DNA of 49,985 nt from an uncultured Bacteroidales bacterium (GCA_947306365.1 CAMZGD010000019.1:1-49985); one strand, 5' to 3'; counted from the first letter of the stretch, positions 32,026 to 44,237 are shown. Notes: generated by a model from the letters alone, not told the origin. Numbers and translations are program-made.

Positions 32026-34444
32026 ACCGCAGGGCCACGTGTCCGATGGCCGTAAAGCCGGCGACTGGGATGAAGCCGATCTGGTAGTAACGGTTGTCGT
32101 TCGTGTGGCCAACGCTGGCATAGATGGCGCTATAGACCCAGCCGCTCTGGGCGACGCGGGCATTGAACAGGTTATTCAAGTCGACGCCAAGGTCAATCTC
32201 CTTGAAACCATAACCTTTGGGAATCTTGAACGTATAGCCCAGCGTCAGGTCGGAGAGGCTGTAGGCCGGCAGCGAACGGTCCTTGTTTTCCGTGTTGTCG
32301 AGATACATCCGGCTCACGAACCCCGTGTGCCACTGCGCCCGGAAGCCCTTGACGTGCGCGTTGACGAAGCCGTTGAGGATGGCGGAGGGGGAGTAGGCGA
32401 GGGCCGCGTCGTCGTAGTGGATGACGGTCGTCCCCTTTTCCCAGTCTTCCACGTATTCGTCGAAGTCAAGCAGGCGGTTGCGGCTCAGCGCGGCATTGGC
32501 TTCGAACGTCAGCCAGCGGGTCGCGTCCCAGCCTGCCGTCAGTTCGGCGCCGGCGCGGTAGGAGTCCGGAATGTTGGTGGTCAGCGCCTCGCCGATGTCG
32601 CTCAGTTCGCCGGTCTGCACCAGCTGGTCGCGGTAGCGCATATAGTAAAGATTGATGCCGGCGCGGGCTTTCCGGCCGTCGATTTGCCAGCCGGCTTCGA
32701 AGTCGTAGAGGCGCTCGGCGCGCGGGGCGGGGTACTTGCCGTTGTCGGTGAAGTTGTTCCGTTCGGGTTCGCGGTGGCTGACCGCTGCCGAAGCGTAGAA
32801 ACGGTGGAGGCCGCTGCTGAAGTTCACGCCCGCCTTCGGGTTGAAGAATCCGTATTGCTCGTCCACGTCCAGATAGTGCTTCTGCGGGTTGCCTTTTTCA
32901 TCGACATAATACTTGTCGTTGTAGCCGTCGGTCTTGTAAAGCACATGCCGGTACTGCAGGTCACCGAAGACGCTCCAGGCGTCCGAAAGCCGGTAAGTGA
33001 CCTTGACAAAGGCGCTGCCGTCGAACTTCGACGCGTCGGAGTCGTAGTACTGGTAAGGGTCCTCTTTGCTGAAGATGCGCATGTCCAGTAAATAGGTCCC
33101 TGGTGCCGAGGTGTAGGTAAGGTAGCCGTAGTGGTTTCCGAGAAACTGTTGGACGGAAATGCCTGCCACGGCGTCCCAGCGGTCCTTCTTGTACGAGAGG
33201 TCGGAGACCAAGCCGAACGTGTGCTGCGTCAGGCCTTTCTGCCGCACAAAGTCAGCGCGCTTGATAAACTCGCCGGGCCTGTCGCCATAGTCCGCGAAGT
33301 ACGGACTCAGCCCGTATTTCGTCAATTTGTTGTTGTAGCGGAACTCCTCATAGTAGCCGTGGCCGCCGGTATAATGGGCCGTGGCCGAGAACTTCCATGC
33401 GTCCGACAGGTTGGCCGCGAAGTTCAGCAGATGGTGGTTCTGCCAGAAGTTGTCGGTGGTGCGCGGCCAGAAGGAGCCGTCGTTCATCCGGTAGCGTTCG
33501 GTATGGGCCACGGCATCCGGATACACGATGACAGGTTCGAACACCAGTCGCTCGTAAAGGGAATTGAACCGTCCCAGTCCGATGTCGTACAGATCCTTGT
33601 ACGTCTTGATGCCGGTATGCGCACCGTAGGTGCCGTCCATCAGCGACAGGTCGTCGTTGCCGGCGACCACGCCGTTCCAGGCCTGTCCGGTGGTCTCGAA
33701 GTTGCCGATGAACTTGTAGCTCAGTTTCCAGCTGCCTCCCAGATAGGTCGCTCCGCCGAAATAGCTGCCGGAGCGCCCGTCGGTGCCGTCGAGGAAGCCG
33801 TCGGTCGTGGTCATGTTGCAGGCGCCTTCCAGCACGAGGCGTTTCCAGAGCAGGCCGCTGGTGGCGCGGGTGCCCATGTGGAAGGTGTTGAACGAGCCGT
33901 ACGAGAAGTTGACTTCGCTGCCCCATTCCAGGGCGGGGGTCTGCGTGCCCAGGGCGATCGTTCCGCCGAAGGCGCCGTCGCCGTTGGTCGAGGTGCCCAC
34001 GCCGCGCTGGATCTGTACGCTGCCCAGCAGTTTGGCGTAGGAGTTCATATTGGCCCAGAATACGGTCTGGTCCTCAGGCGAATTGAGCGGTACGCCGTCG
34101 AGCGTCACGTTGATGCGGCTGCCGCCCGCACCGCGGATGCGGAGGTAGGTGGTGCCGATGCCTGTTCCGTTCTCGCTCCAGGCGAGGATGCCGGGTGTGC
34201 GGGAGAAAAGCATCGGGAGTTCGCGGCCGGTGCTGGAAAAGTCCTGCAGTTCGGCCCGGCGGATGTTGGCCACGGCGAACGGGGCGTCCTTCGCGGCGCG
34301 CACGGCGCTGACGACAATCTCCTGCAGCTGTTCGACCTGCAGCGAATCTGCGGCCTGTACGGGTTCCTGCGCCTGTGCGGCTGCCGGATGCGCGGCCAGG
34401 GCCAGCCCGAAGGCGGCGGCAACGCAAAGCAAGTGAAATCTCAT
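32021..34444 (-). CDS. TonB-dependent outer-membrane receptor, predicted thiamine transporter
   Basis: An 807-residue TonB receptor with a signal peptide (ends about AAAQAQ), a TonB-box-like LQEIVVSAVRA, a plug (about 50-160, GTTYLRIRGAGGSRINVTLDG, QIQRGVGTSTNGDGAFGG) and a 22-strand-type barrel ending in the aromatic IGHVALRF. It lacks the carboxypeptidase-like domain of SusC proteins. The substrate follows from regulation: a TPP riboswitch lies in its leader, as for the thiamine-regulated receptors known in Bacteroidota. It therefore probably imports thiamine or a derivative. No thi genes are nearby. Confidence 0.9.
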   Translation of the reverse strand: MRFHLLCVAAAFGLALAAHPAAAQAQEPVQAADSLQVEQLQEIVVSAVRAAKDAPFAVANIRRAELQDFSSTGRELPMLFSRTPGILAWSENGTGIGTTYLRIRGAGGSRINVTLDGVPLNSPEDQTVFWANMNSYAKLLGSVQIQRGVGTSTNGDGAFGGTIALGTQTPALEWGSEVNFSYGSFNTFHMGTRATSGLLWKRLVLEGACNMTTTDGFLDGTDGRSGSYFGGATYLGGSWKLSYKFIGNFETTGQAWNGVVAGNDDLSLMDGTYGAHTGIKTYKDLYDIGLGRFNSLYERLVFEPVIVYPDAVAHTERYRMNDGSFWPRTTDNFWQNHHLLNFAANLSDAWKFSATAHYTGGHGYYEEFRYNNKLTKYGLSPYFADYGDRPGEFIKRADFVRQKGLTQHTFGLVSDLSYKKDRWDAVAGISVQQFLGNHYGYLTYTSAPGTYLLDMRIFSKEDPYQYYDSDASKFDGSAFVKVTYRLSDAWSVFGDLQYRHVLYKTDGYNDKYYVDEKGNPQKHYLDVDEQYGFFNPKAGVNFSSGLHRFYASAAVSHREPERNNFTDNGKYPAPRAERLYDFEAGWQIDGRKARAGINLYYMRYRDQLVQTGELSDIGEALTTNIPDSYRAGAELTAGWDATRWLTFEANAALSRNRLLDFDEYVEDWEKGTTVIHYDDAALAYSPSAILNGFVNAHVKGFRAQWHTGFVSRMYLDNTENKDRSLPAYSLSDLTLGYTFKIPKGYGFKEIDLGVDLNNLFNARVAQSGWVYSAIYASVGHTNDNRYYQIGFIPVAGFTAIGHVALRF

Positions 34445-34497
34445 GATGGATCCTTAATTGTAACTAATAAATACAATAAGGGGGAAGAAGATAACGG

Positions 34498-34583
34498 TTT
34501 CCTACGCGGGCATTACCCCGATCAGGTAGTGAGGGTATCATCTCAGCCGCGGCCGGGCTTTCCGTCCTGCGCCGCAGCACCCC
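34498..34583 (-). promoter_or_regulatory. TPP riboswitch (thi box)
   Basis: On the minus strand the conserved thi-box elements occur in order: GGGTGC near the 5' end, CTGAGATGATACCC (34546-34533), ACCTGATC (34527-34520), GGTAATGCC (34517-34509) and GCGTAGG (34507-34501). It binds thiamine diphosphate. The distance to ATG 34444 is about 53 bases, with a short ATTGTA/TACAAT hairpin (34457-34477) and an AAGGAT ribosome site (34455-34450). No T-run terminator is present, so control is probably on translation initiation. Confidence 0.95.
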
Positions 34584-34602
34584 TTCGCCTGCACCTTGCA
34601 GG

Positions 34603-35169
34603 CTAGGCGCAAAGATAATAAAAAATTTCCTCGATCGTATCGCAGAAAGTGACGGCGCCGGCCATCACGGGTTTCAGGAAGCCGGCTTCCTGCATATTGG
34701 CGAGGAGTTGCTTCAGGGGATCGTAATAGCCTTCGAAGTTGAAGACGAGGATGGGTTTCGCGTGAAGGTCGATGGCGCGGTTGCAGGCGTAGGTGAACAG
34801 TTCGTCGAGGGTGCCGAAGCTGCCCGGCATCACGATGCAGGCGTCGCTCAGGTCTTCCATCACCTGCTTGCGTTCGGCGAAATCCGCCGTCTCGATGAAG
34901 CGCGAAAGGCCCTGCTGCACCACTTCCAGCCCGCTTTCCCGCACTTCCCGCGTGCCGCGGAACCCTTTCGGAAACACGCCGACGACCTCGCCGCCGGCTT
35001 CCCTTGCCCCGTCGGCCAGCGCCCCCATCGTCCCGACGGCCGCGCCGCCGTATACGAGGGTCAGCCCGGCCCGCGCGATGCGGCTGCCCAGCTCGTAGGC
35101 CAGGCCCTTGTAAACCTCCTTGCATCCGGGCGCGGAGCCCAGGTAAACGGCAACGCTTTTCATCGGCAT
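34603..35169 (-). CDS. LOG-family protein (TIGR00730), putative nucleoside monophosphate phosphoribohydrolase
   Basis: A 188-residue Rossmann-fold protein of the lysine-decarboxylase-like/LOG family. YLGSAPGCKEVYKGLAYELG, VYGGAAVGTMGALADGA and the active-site PGSFGTLDELF (a variant of PGGxGTxxE, with Ser for the second Gly) are visible. LOG enzymes release free base from nucleoside 5'-monophosphates. The start ATG 35169 overlaps the stop of the UbiD gene (TGATG); ATG 35163 is an alternative. It is the last gene of a seven-gene minus-strand series. Confidence 0.87.
   Translation of the reverse strand: MPMKSVAVYLGSAPGCKEVYKGLAYELGSRIARAGLTLVYGGAAVGTMGALADGAREAGGEVVGVFPKGFRGTREVRESGLEVVQQGLSRFIETADFAERKQVMEDLSDACIVMPGSFGTLDELFTYACNRAIDLHAKPILVFNFEGYYDPLKQLLANMQEAGFLKPVMAGAVTFCDTIEEIFYYLCA
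34610..34617 (-). promoter_or_regulatory. -7 box (TATCTTTG) for the TPP-riboswitch transcript
   Basis: An exact TAnnTTTG match at the 3' end of the LOG-family gene. The predicted start is near 34605, about 20 bases before the riboswitch. A CCTGCA/TGCAGG hairpin (34588-34602) opens the leader. No -33 TTTG at 19 bases is seen. Confidence 0.5.
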
Positions 35170-36773
35170 CAGTCTTTCAGGCGTTCCGTCATCCGCTCGA
35201 CCATTTCCGGGTCGTGCGCCACGATGTCGGGCCAACGGCGTCGGAATCCCGGTGCGCCTTTCTTGGACATCGCATCCAGGATCAGGTGGTCGCGGACCCG
35301 GCCGTCGCGCAGCGGGTCGCAGTTCGCGCCCAGCAGCCACAGTTTGCGGTAGGGGGACGCCGTTTTCTCGCGCTCATCGTAAAGCACGTGGATCACCTGG
35401 TCGAGTTTCCGGTCCTTGAAAACCTTGTCCTTCCCGGTGGCGTCGATGCACAGTTTGCTGCCCAGGCCCGTTTCGGGCGCGGCGTGGTCGAGCACGTCGA
35501 GCGGCCCGCGGCTGAAGAGAAGGTCGCGGTTCACGTCCACGTTGCGTCTGATGGCCGTGAACACGGCGTCACGGTCGCGGATGTCCACATCCCCGTCGAC
35601 CGCGACGAGGAACTTGTTGAACATCATCTGCCCGGCGCCCCACAGCGCATTGGCCACCTTGAAGGCCTGGCCTTCGTACTGCTTGCGGATCTTCACGACG
35701 GCGAAGTTGTGGCCCACGCCTTCTTCGGGCAGGTAGAGGTCTTCGATCTCCGGCGCGATGGCCAGCCTGAGGGGCGCGAGGAAGATCCGTTCGGTGGCTT
35801 CCTGGATGTATTTGTCTTCCATCGGCGGGATGCCCACCACCGTGGCGGGATAGACGGCGTCGAAGCGATGCGAGATGCAGGTGACGTGGAACTTGGGATA
35901 CAGGTCTTCCAGCGAATAGAAACCCGTGTGGTCGCCGAAGGGGCCTTCGAGGAACGGTTCCTCGCTCTTCTGCACGTAGCCTTCGATGACGAAATCGCAG
36001 TCGGCCGGAACCATGAGGTCCTGCGTGAAGCACTTCACCAGTTCCACGGGCTTGCCGCGCAGGAATCCGGCCAGCATATATTCGTCGATGCCCTCGGGCA
36101 GCGGTGCCGTTGCGGCGTAGGAATAGACCGGGTCGCCGCCCAGGCATACGGCCACGGGCAGCCGGTGCGTACATTCGGACAGATGCTTCGCGCCGGTCTT
36201 GTGCCGGTGCCAGTGCATCCCCGTCGTGGCATCGTCGATCACCTGCATCCGGTACATTCCGACGTTGCGGATGCCGGTAACGGGACTGACCGTGTTCACG
36301 AGCGGAAGGGTGATGAAGCGGCCGCCGTCCTGCGGCCAGCACTTGAGCACGGGAAGCGCGCTCAGTTTCGCGGCGTACTGCACCACATCCTGGCAGGGCG
36401 CGTGGCCCTTGTGCTCCCGGGGCGCCCAGGAAGCGGCCCGGTTCAGCAGTGGCAGCAGCCTGAGCTTGTCGCGCAGGCTTTTCTTCTCGCGCAGCACGTC
36501 CTCCGCCAACGCGTCGATCCTTGCACCGATGCCGTCGAGCGAATCGACGTCCAGGGCATAGCGGATGCGTGCCTCGGAACCCATCATGTTGGTGAGGACG
36601 GGGTAGGCCGTGCCGGTGTTCTCGAACAGCAGCGCCTTGCCGCCGCCCGGCTTCTTCGATTCGATGTCCGTAGCACACGCGATCTCCAGCACCGGATCCG
36701 TGAACTCCTTGATCCGCCGCAATTCTCCCTTTTCTTCCAGGAACTTGATGTATTCTTTCAGGCCGTTGTACAT
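35169..36773 (-). CDS. UbiD-family prenylated-FMN decarboxylase
   Basis: A 534-residue UbiD-type decarboxylase (3-octaprenyl-4-hydroxybenzoate decarboxylase family), which uses prenylated FMN and a metal. Family blocks include LLFENTGTAYPVLTNMMGS near the N-terminus and the active-site region DFVIEGYV then EGPFGDHTGFYS, with the conserved acidic residues. In Bacteroidota a UbiD enzyme is often assigned to menaquinone synthesis, a reasonable guess here. The flavin prenyltransferase UbiX is not in the window. ATG 36773 (MYNGLKEYIKF) is the natural start. It lies 19 bases after the FAD/Fe-S gene. Confidence 0.88.
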   Translation of the reverse strand: MYNGLKEYIKFLEEKGELRRIKEFTDPVLEIACATDIESKKPGGGKALLFENTGTAYPVLTNMMGSEARIRYALDVDSLDGIGARIDALAEDVLREKKSLRDKLRLLPLLNRAASWAPREHKGHAPCQDVVQYAAKLSALPVLKCWPQDGGRFITLPLVNTVSPVTGIRNVGMYRMQVIDDATTGMHWHRHKTGAKHLSECTHRLPVAVCLGGDPVYSYAATAPLPEGIDEYMLAGFLRGKPVELVKCFTQDLMVPADCDFVIEGYVQKSEEPFLEGPFGDHTGFYSLEDLYPKFHVTCISHRFDAVYPATVVGIPPMEDKYIQEATERIFLAPLRLAIAPEIEDLYLPEEGVGHNFAVVKIRKQYEGQAFKVANALWGAGQMMFNKFLVAVDGDVDIRDRDAVFTAIRRNVDVNRDLLFSRGPLDVLDHAAPETGLGSKLCIDATGKDKVFKDRKLDQVIHVLYDEREKTASPYRKLWLLGANCDPLRDGRVRDHLILDAMSKKGAPGFRRRWPDIVAHDPEMVERMTERLKD

Positions 36774-36792
36774 AGTCTTGTTTTTCAATATC

Positions 36793-39620
<2,828 letters not shown>

Positions 39621-39624
<4 letters not shown>

Positions 39625-41117
39625 AGGAAAGGTATGATTGCTTTCAATTCGCTGACCTTGATGTCCTTGGCGATGACGATGCCGTTTTCGTCCAGCAGAT
39701 AGAGATGGGGGACGTATTCCAGGTCATACAGTGTGCGCATATTGCTGTCGTGGCTGAAATCGTTGAGGAATTTCCAGCGGCAGGGCCATTGCTTCCGGAC
39801 GAATTTGCGCCAGGCTTCCTGCTGCTCTCCCACATAGACCATCACCACCTGGATGTCGTATTCGTAGAAGTCCGGCTTGAGCTGCTTGAGTTCCTGGAAT
39901 TCCTGCTGGCACTGCCTGCAGTCGAGCAGGTGGAAGAAGACGACGGTATACGCGTGCCGGTTGTCGTAGAGCGGAACGCGCCTGCCGCGCTTGTTCTGCA
40001 GCTTGAGCTGGGTCGCCCGGGATCCGGCGGGGTTCAGCCGCGCCTGGGCGAGGGCGTGGACGGTCCGTGCCACGAATTCTTCCGACCAGGCGTCGGGATC
40101 GGCGGCGATGTACTTTTCCGCCAGGTACAGCGCGCCCTGTTGCTTGGCGAGGACGTCGCTGGACCGCAGGTAGTTGAACAGGTTCAGGAACAGGTCGGCG
40201 TGCAGCTGCGGATTGCCGGCCGTCCGGTCGTGGAAAGCATCGACAAGGTCTTCCACGGTCTGGACGTCCAGCGGGTTGAAGGTGTTGAAGACATTGTCGA
40301 ACAGCTGCCGGTACTGGAATACCTGTGCATTCCCGATGTCGAGCATCTGGGCGAGGCGCTCGCAGTCCAGTCCGCGCCCCCGGATGCGGTTCTGGCTGTC
40401 GAGCAGGAAGAGCATCGGGGTGGAGAGGACGGCATATTTCTTATGGAATCCGCTCGACGCGTCCGGGTCCCACAGATGGACGACCGTCACGTCGGGATTG
40501 TCGATGCCGGAAAACACCGCGTCCACGTATGCCTGCCAGGCGTCGCGGTTGTCCTGGGTGTAGATGGCGAAGACCGTGAGCGGTTCGCCCCGGTAGGTGC
40601 GGGCGAGTTCGGCCAGCAGCGGCGCCTCGCGGCGGCAGGTCGAACACTCCGTGTCGTAGAAGAAGAGGACCTTGCGGTCTGCGGCGTCATCGCGGATTTC
40701 GACCGGGAACCCTTCCGGGTTTTGGAGCAGGAGCGCAGGCGCAGGCAGGCCGATCAGCGAGCTCCGGTTGAATTCGGCGTAGGCGAAGAGAACGGGATAG
40801 AGCGCTTCGTTCTCGAGCTGGAGACGCTTGTTGAGAAACCAGTTGTCGGCAATGTGGACGGCCACGGCCTCGTGCCCCATCACGGGGGATTCAGTGAAGA
40901 AATCGAAGGCGAGGCCCGCCACCTTCGACTGCAGTTCGGGCTGCTGGCATCCTACGGAATCGATGAGCCGGTCGACGCGCAGGATGATCGTGTCGACCGG
41001 CTCTTCGAGCAGGGTCAGGAGATATGCGGTGACGGATGGATGGCTGGTGACGGATTCCTGGGCGGCTGTCGTGCAGATACCCAGGATCATCAGTCCGATC
41101 GCAAGTATCCGTCGCAT
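39621..41117 (-). CDS. Exported protein with two thioredoxin-like domains (DUF5106-type)
   Basis: A 498-residue protein with a signal peptide (about 1-19) and two thioredoxin-fold regions. The first (about 125-260) has C158-S-T-C161 in FYDTECSTCRRE and a STPMLFLLD cis-proline block. The second (about 375-498) has C400-R-Q-C403 and VPHLYLLD. A helical DUF5106-like part precedes the first and another helical stretch joins them. It is probably a periplasmic thiol:disulfide oxidoreductase of TlpA type; having two active sites in one chain is notable. It lies 2 bases after coaD. Confidence 0.82.
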
Positions 41118-41119
41118 GC

Positions 41120-41602
41120 CTAGGCTTCCCGCAGTTGCAGGTATTTGTCGATATCTACGTTTTTGGGAAGGAAACAGCGGGCGCTTCCGCCGTTGTTGAG
41201 CACGTCGCGGACGACCGTCGAAGAAATGAAGGAATACTCGTGTCCGGCCGGGATGAAGATGCTCAGGATGTCCGGAGCCATCTTCCGGTTGGCCTGGGCG
41301 ATGACGCTTTCCATCTCGAAGTCGGTCGTGGTACGCAGGCCGCGGATGATGCAGTTCACGCCCTTGTCCCGGCAGAAATCGATGGTCAGTCCCCGATACG
41401 AGCAGACCTCCACGTTGTCCATCCCCTCCACGGCGTCCTTGATGATGCGGACGCGCAGGTCGGGCGGGAAAAAGCCGCTTTTGGCGCTGTTGTAGCCTAC
41501 GGCGACGATCACTTTGTCGAACATCTTGAGCGCGGAGCGCAGGATGTCCATATGACCCATCGTGAACGGGTCGAAGGATCCTGGAAAAATGGCGGTTTTC
41601 AC
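41120..41602 (-). CDS. coaD: Phosphopantetheine adenylyltransferase
   Basis: A 160-residue enzyme of coenzyme A synthesis (phosphopantetheine plus ATP to dephospho-CoA). The nucleotidyltransferase T/HxGH motif is TMGH (residues 14-17) in FPGSFDPFTMGHMD. The second signature ISSTVVRD is also present, with CIIRGLRTTTDFEME between them. Length is typical. It sits inside the seven-gene series, 13 bases after the TMEM43 gene. Confidence 0.97.
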   Translation of the reverse strand: MKTAIFPGSFDPFTMGHMDILRSALKMFDKVIVAVGYNSAKSGFFPPDLRVRIIKDAVEGMDNVEVCSYRGLTIDFCRDKGVNCIIRGLRTTTDFEMESVIAQANRKMAPDILSIFIPAGHEYSFISSTVVRDVLNNGGSARCFLPKNVDIDKYLQLREA

Positions 41603-41615
41603 CTGGGTCTGTGTG

Positions 41616-42791
41616 CTAGTTCAACTTTCTTTTACGGGAGCGGCTTACCAGCCAGTAGATCAGCGCGGCGGCAATCAGCAGCAGGACAATGGCCAGCACC
41701 GGGCGGTGCGCCACCCAGGCGACGGCGATGACGATGATGCTCCAGACAAGGCCGACGACGGCGGCGACAAGGCCGACGCCCGTGCCGATGATCTTCTGGA
41801 CGAACGGCACGACGGCGAACACCGTGCTGATGAAGTTCAGCAGGGAACGGTTGCCGGCGATGACCAGGATGATGCCGAGGATGCGGAACAGCCACAGCAT
41901 CGTCTTGTTGGCGCTCTTCTGGTGCTCGAGCATGTTCTGGGCGCTGACCGTGCCCATCTCCACCTTGGAGAACGACTTTCCGTTCTTGGCGACATAGCTC
42001 TCGAAGGTGCCGTTCACCACTTTCTGGAGCAGCGACACGGTCTTGGGGGAGGTTACCTGCGTGAAGGAGATGCGCACGTCGCCGATGTGCGGCGTGTAAG
42101 GGTCGGAACCGATGTAAACGGTCCCGTCGTCCAGCAGCGTCACGGCGACCGTCGTGTCGGAGACATTGGCGAGCAGCTGTTTCTTCTGGGTTTCCGTCAG
42201 CGAAGGGTATACCGGCTCTTCGCCCGAGATGCGCGCGATGATGCCGGGGGACAGCCTGTAGGCGCCGAATGAGACGTCAGAAGCCGTCTGCTCGAGCCCG
42301 TCCACGGCGCGCAGCACGAAATTCTTTCCCTTGTAGTCGGGATCCTTGAACTCGTTGGAGTTTACCGGGACATCGCACCAGGCGGCCTCGTAGGTGTACG
42401 TGGTCGTGGTTTCGGTGCTTCCGCCCAGCTTGTCCTTGCGTTCGGAGCTGCTTTGCTGCGTCCACTGGTAGTACGTGACATTGCGGACGAGTTTCATCGC
42501 GTTGACCGCGATGCCGAACTGGGCGTCCCGCAGCGTGTCGGCCGTGGTGGCTACGCCGGTGGCGTGGACGGCTTTCCCTTCGAAGCCGGGATCGACCGTA
42601 TTGATGTCGGGCAGCTCGACGTAGTTCTTCTGGAAGTCTTTCAAGGCATCACTGGCCTTGACGGCACGGCCCTCGTTCCACCAGAGGATGACCGTGCCGG
42701 CAAGGATCAGGATGATTCCCCACAGAATCCCCTGGAAGGAGTTCTTTACCTTGCTTCCATAGGACTGTCGGGTCGTTTCTTGGTAGGCCAT
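41616..42791 (-). CDS. TMEM43/LUMA-family membrane protein
   Basis: A 391-residue membrane protein of the TMEM43 family (once DUF1625), which also includes the human nuclear-envelope protein LUMA. One N-terminal helix (about 20-38, GILWGIILILAGTVILWWNE) is followed by a large extracytoplasmic domain (about 40-300, with TTADTLRDAQFGI and YTYEAAWCDVPVNS). Then come about three C-terminal helices (305-385) and a basic tail, RSRKRKLN. Its molecular function in bacteria is unknown. The ATG overlaps the stop of the OmpA lipoprotein gene by one base (TAATG). Confidence 0.85.
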   Translation of the reverse strand: MAYQETTRQSYGSKVKNSFQGILWGIILILAGTVILWWNEGRAVKASDALKDFQKNYVELPDINTVDPGFEGKAVHATGVATTADTLRDAQFGIAVNAMKLVRNVTYYQWTQQSSSERKDKLGGSTETTTTYTYEAAWCDVPVNSNEFKDPDYKGKNFVLRAVDGLEQTASDVSFGAYRLSPGIIARISGEEPVYPSLTETQKKQLLANVSDTTVAVTLLDDGTVYIGSDPYTPHIGDVRISFTQVTSPKTVSLLQKVVNGTFESYVAKNGKSFSKVEMGTVSAQNMLEHQKSANKTMLWLFRILGIILVIAGNRSLLNFISTVFAVVPFVQKIIGTGVGLVAAVVGLVWSIIVIAVAWVAHRPVLAIVLLLIAAALIYWLVSRSRKRKLN

Positions 42792-43480
42792 TAGTTGAGC
42801 GTACCGGCTTCAGCCTCCTTGATCATGTTCTCGTTCGCGGTGATGTAGATCTCGACGCGACGGTTCTGGAGACGGCCTTCCTTGGTGTTGTTGTCGGCGA
42901 CCGGCTCGTGGAACGAACGGCCTTCGATCGTCATGCGGTCGATCGACATGCCGCAGTTCTGCAGGTAGGAAGCCACGGAAGCGGCGCGCTGGACGGAAAG
43001 CTTGTCATTGTACTCCGGCGATCCGGTGTTGTCGGTGTGGCCGAGGATGGTCAGGTCGGTCTCGGGCAGGTCGGCCATATTGGCTGCGAACTTCTTGAGG
43101 GCTGCCTTGGAAGCGTCGTTCAGCGTGGAGCTGCTGGTGTTGAAGAGGATGCCGCTTTCGAGGGTGACCTTGATGGCCTTCAGGTCGTTGGCGTCGGTCA
43201 CGGTTTCAATGTTGGCGTCTTCCATCGCAGCTGCCAGTTCGGCGGCCTTCTTGTCCATCTTGTTGCCGATCAGGGCGCCCACGCTGGCACCGACGGCCGT
43301 TCCGATGGCGGCGCCGATGGCCGTGCTCTTGCCGTCCTTTCCGATCAGGGCGCCTACGCCGGCGCCTACGGCCGCACCCGAGCCGCCGCCGATGGCGGTA
43401 CCCTTGGCGAGGTTAGACATGTTGCCGCACCCGGAAAGAATGAGTGCCGAGCAGGTCAGTGCAATAAAGATTCTTTTCAT
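42791..43480 (-). CDS. OmpA-family lipoprotein with glycine-zipper segment
   Basis: A 229-residue lipoprotein (LILSGCGN, Cys18). A glycine-zipper stretch (about 27-75) has repeated AxGAxVGAxxG units such as GAAVGAGVGALIGKDG. The C-terminal OmpA domain (about 105-220) has LTILGHTDNTGSPEYN and LSVQRAASVASYL, then GRLQNRRVEIYI, the peptidoglycan-binding pattern. It should tie the outer membrane to the cell wall. ATG 43480 gives a standard signal peptide. It is the first gene of the seven-gene series. Confidence 0.9.
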   Translation of the reverse strand: MKRIFIALTCSALILSGCGNMSNLAKGTAIGGGSGAAVGAGVGALIGKDGKSTAIGAAIGTAVGASVGALIGNKMDKKAAELAAAMEDANIETVTDANDLKAIKVTLESGILFNTSSSTLNDASKAALKKFAANMADLPETDLTILGHTDNTGSPEYNDKLSVQRAASVASYLQNCGMSIDRMTIEGRSFHEPVADNNTKEGRLQNRRVEIYITANENMIKEAEAGTLN

Positions 43481-43526
43481 GATAAAGTGTATTAAAAGGT
43501 TGTATGATTGCCAAGCAATATTCATA

Positions 43527-43534
43527 CAAAGTTA
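43527..43534 (-). promoter_or_regulatory. -7 box (TAACTTTG) for the OmpA-TMEM43-coaD gene series
   Basis: An exact TAnnTTTG match on the minus strand in the 85-base gap after ung. The predicted start is near 43522, giving a leader of about 42 bases. A TTTG occurs at 43552-43549, at a short spacing of 14 bases. Confidence 0.5.
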
Positions 43535-43565
43535 ATAAAAAGAAAAGACAAATGTGAAAAAAACA

Positions 43566-44234
43566 CTATCGTGTCCAGTCGATCGGATCGATTCCCTGCG
43601 AAACCAGGATCTGGTTGGCCTGCGAAAAATGGCGGCAGCCGAAAAAGGCCCCGTGGGCCAGCGGAGACGGGTGCGCCGCTTCCAGGACCGTATGCCGCGT
43701 GGTATCGATCAGCGGCCGCTTCGAACGGGCGAAATTGCCCCACAGCAGGAAAACGAGTCCTTCCCGCCGCTCCGAAAGGGTGCGGATCACGGCATCGGTG
43801 AATGCGGCCCAGCCGATCTGGCTATGGGAAGCGGGCTGGCCGGCCCGTACCGTGAGCACGGCGTTGAGCAGGAACACGCCCTGCTCCGCCCAGCCCCTGA
43901 GCGATCCGTCCTTGTGGAGCCGGACGCCCAGGTCCGACTCGATTTCCTTATAGATGTTGACCAGCGACGGCGGGAGCGGCATTCCGTGCGGAACGGAGAA
44001 GGAGAGCCCTTCGGCCTGACCGGGGCCGTGATAGGGGTCCTGGCCGATGATCACGACCTTTACGCGGTCGAACGGCGTGAGGTTGAAGGCATTGAAGATG
44101 AGCGGGCCGGGCGGGTAGATGGTCCGTCCTTCCCGCTTTTCCCGGTGAAGCTGCCGGGCCAGTTCCTGAAAGTACGGTTTTTCGAATTCGGGCGCGAGCA
44201 CGCGCTTCCAGCTTTCTTCAATCTTGACGTCCAT
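43566..44234 (-). CDS. ung: Uracil-DNA glycosylase
   Basis: A 222-residue family-1 uracil-DNA glycosylase, which removes uracil from DNA. The catalytic motif GQDPYHGPGQAEG (D66, Y68, H69) and the C-terminal HPSPLAHGAFFGC, with the second catalytic histidine, are both present, as is VFLLWGNFA. Length is normal. It follows lon by 3 bases, so the two are probably co-transcribed. Confidence 0.97.
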   Translation of the reverse strand: MDVKIEESWKRVLAPEFEKPYFQELARQLHREKREGRTIYPPGPLIFNAFNLTPFDRVKVVIIGQDPYHGPGQAEGLSFSVPHGMPLPPSLVNIYKEIESDLGVRLHKDGSLRGWAEQGVFLLNAVLTVRAGQPASHSQIGWAAFTDAVIRTLSERREGLVFLLWGNFARSKRPLIDTTRHTVLEAAHPSPLAHGAFFGCRHFSQANQILVSQGIDPIDWTR

Positions 44235-44237
44235 GGC

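Noticed and set aside
35170-35340. N-terminal extension of the LOG-family gene.
   Set aside because: It overlaps the UbiD coding sequence in another frame and is Arg/Pro-rich. The LOG fold begins at MKSVAVYLGS.
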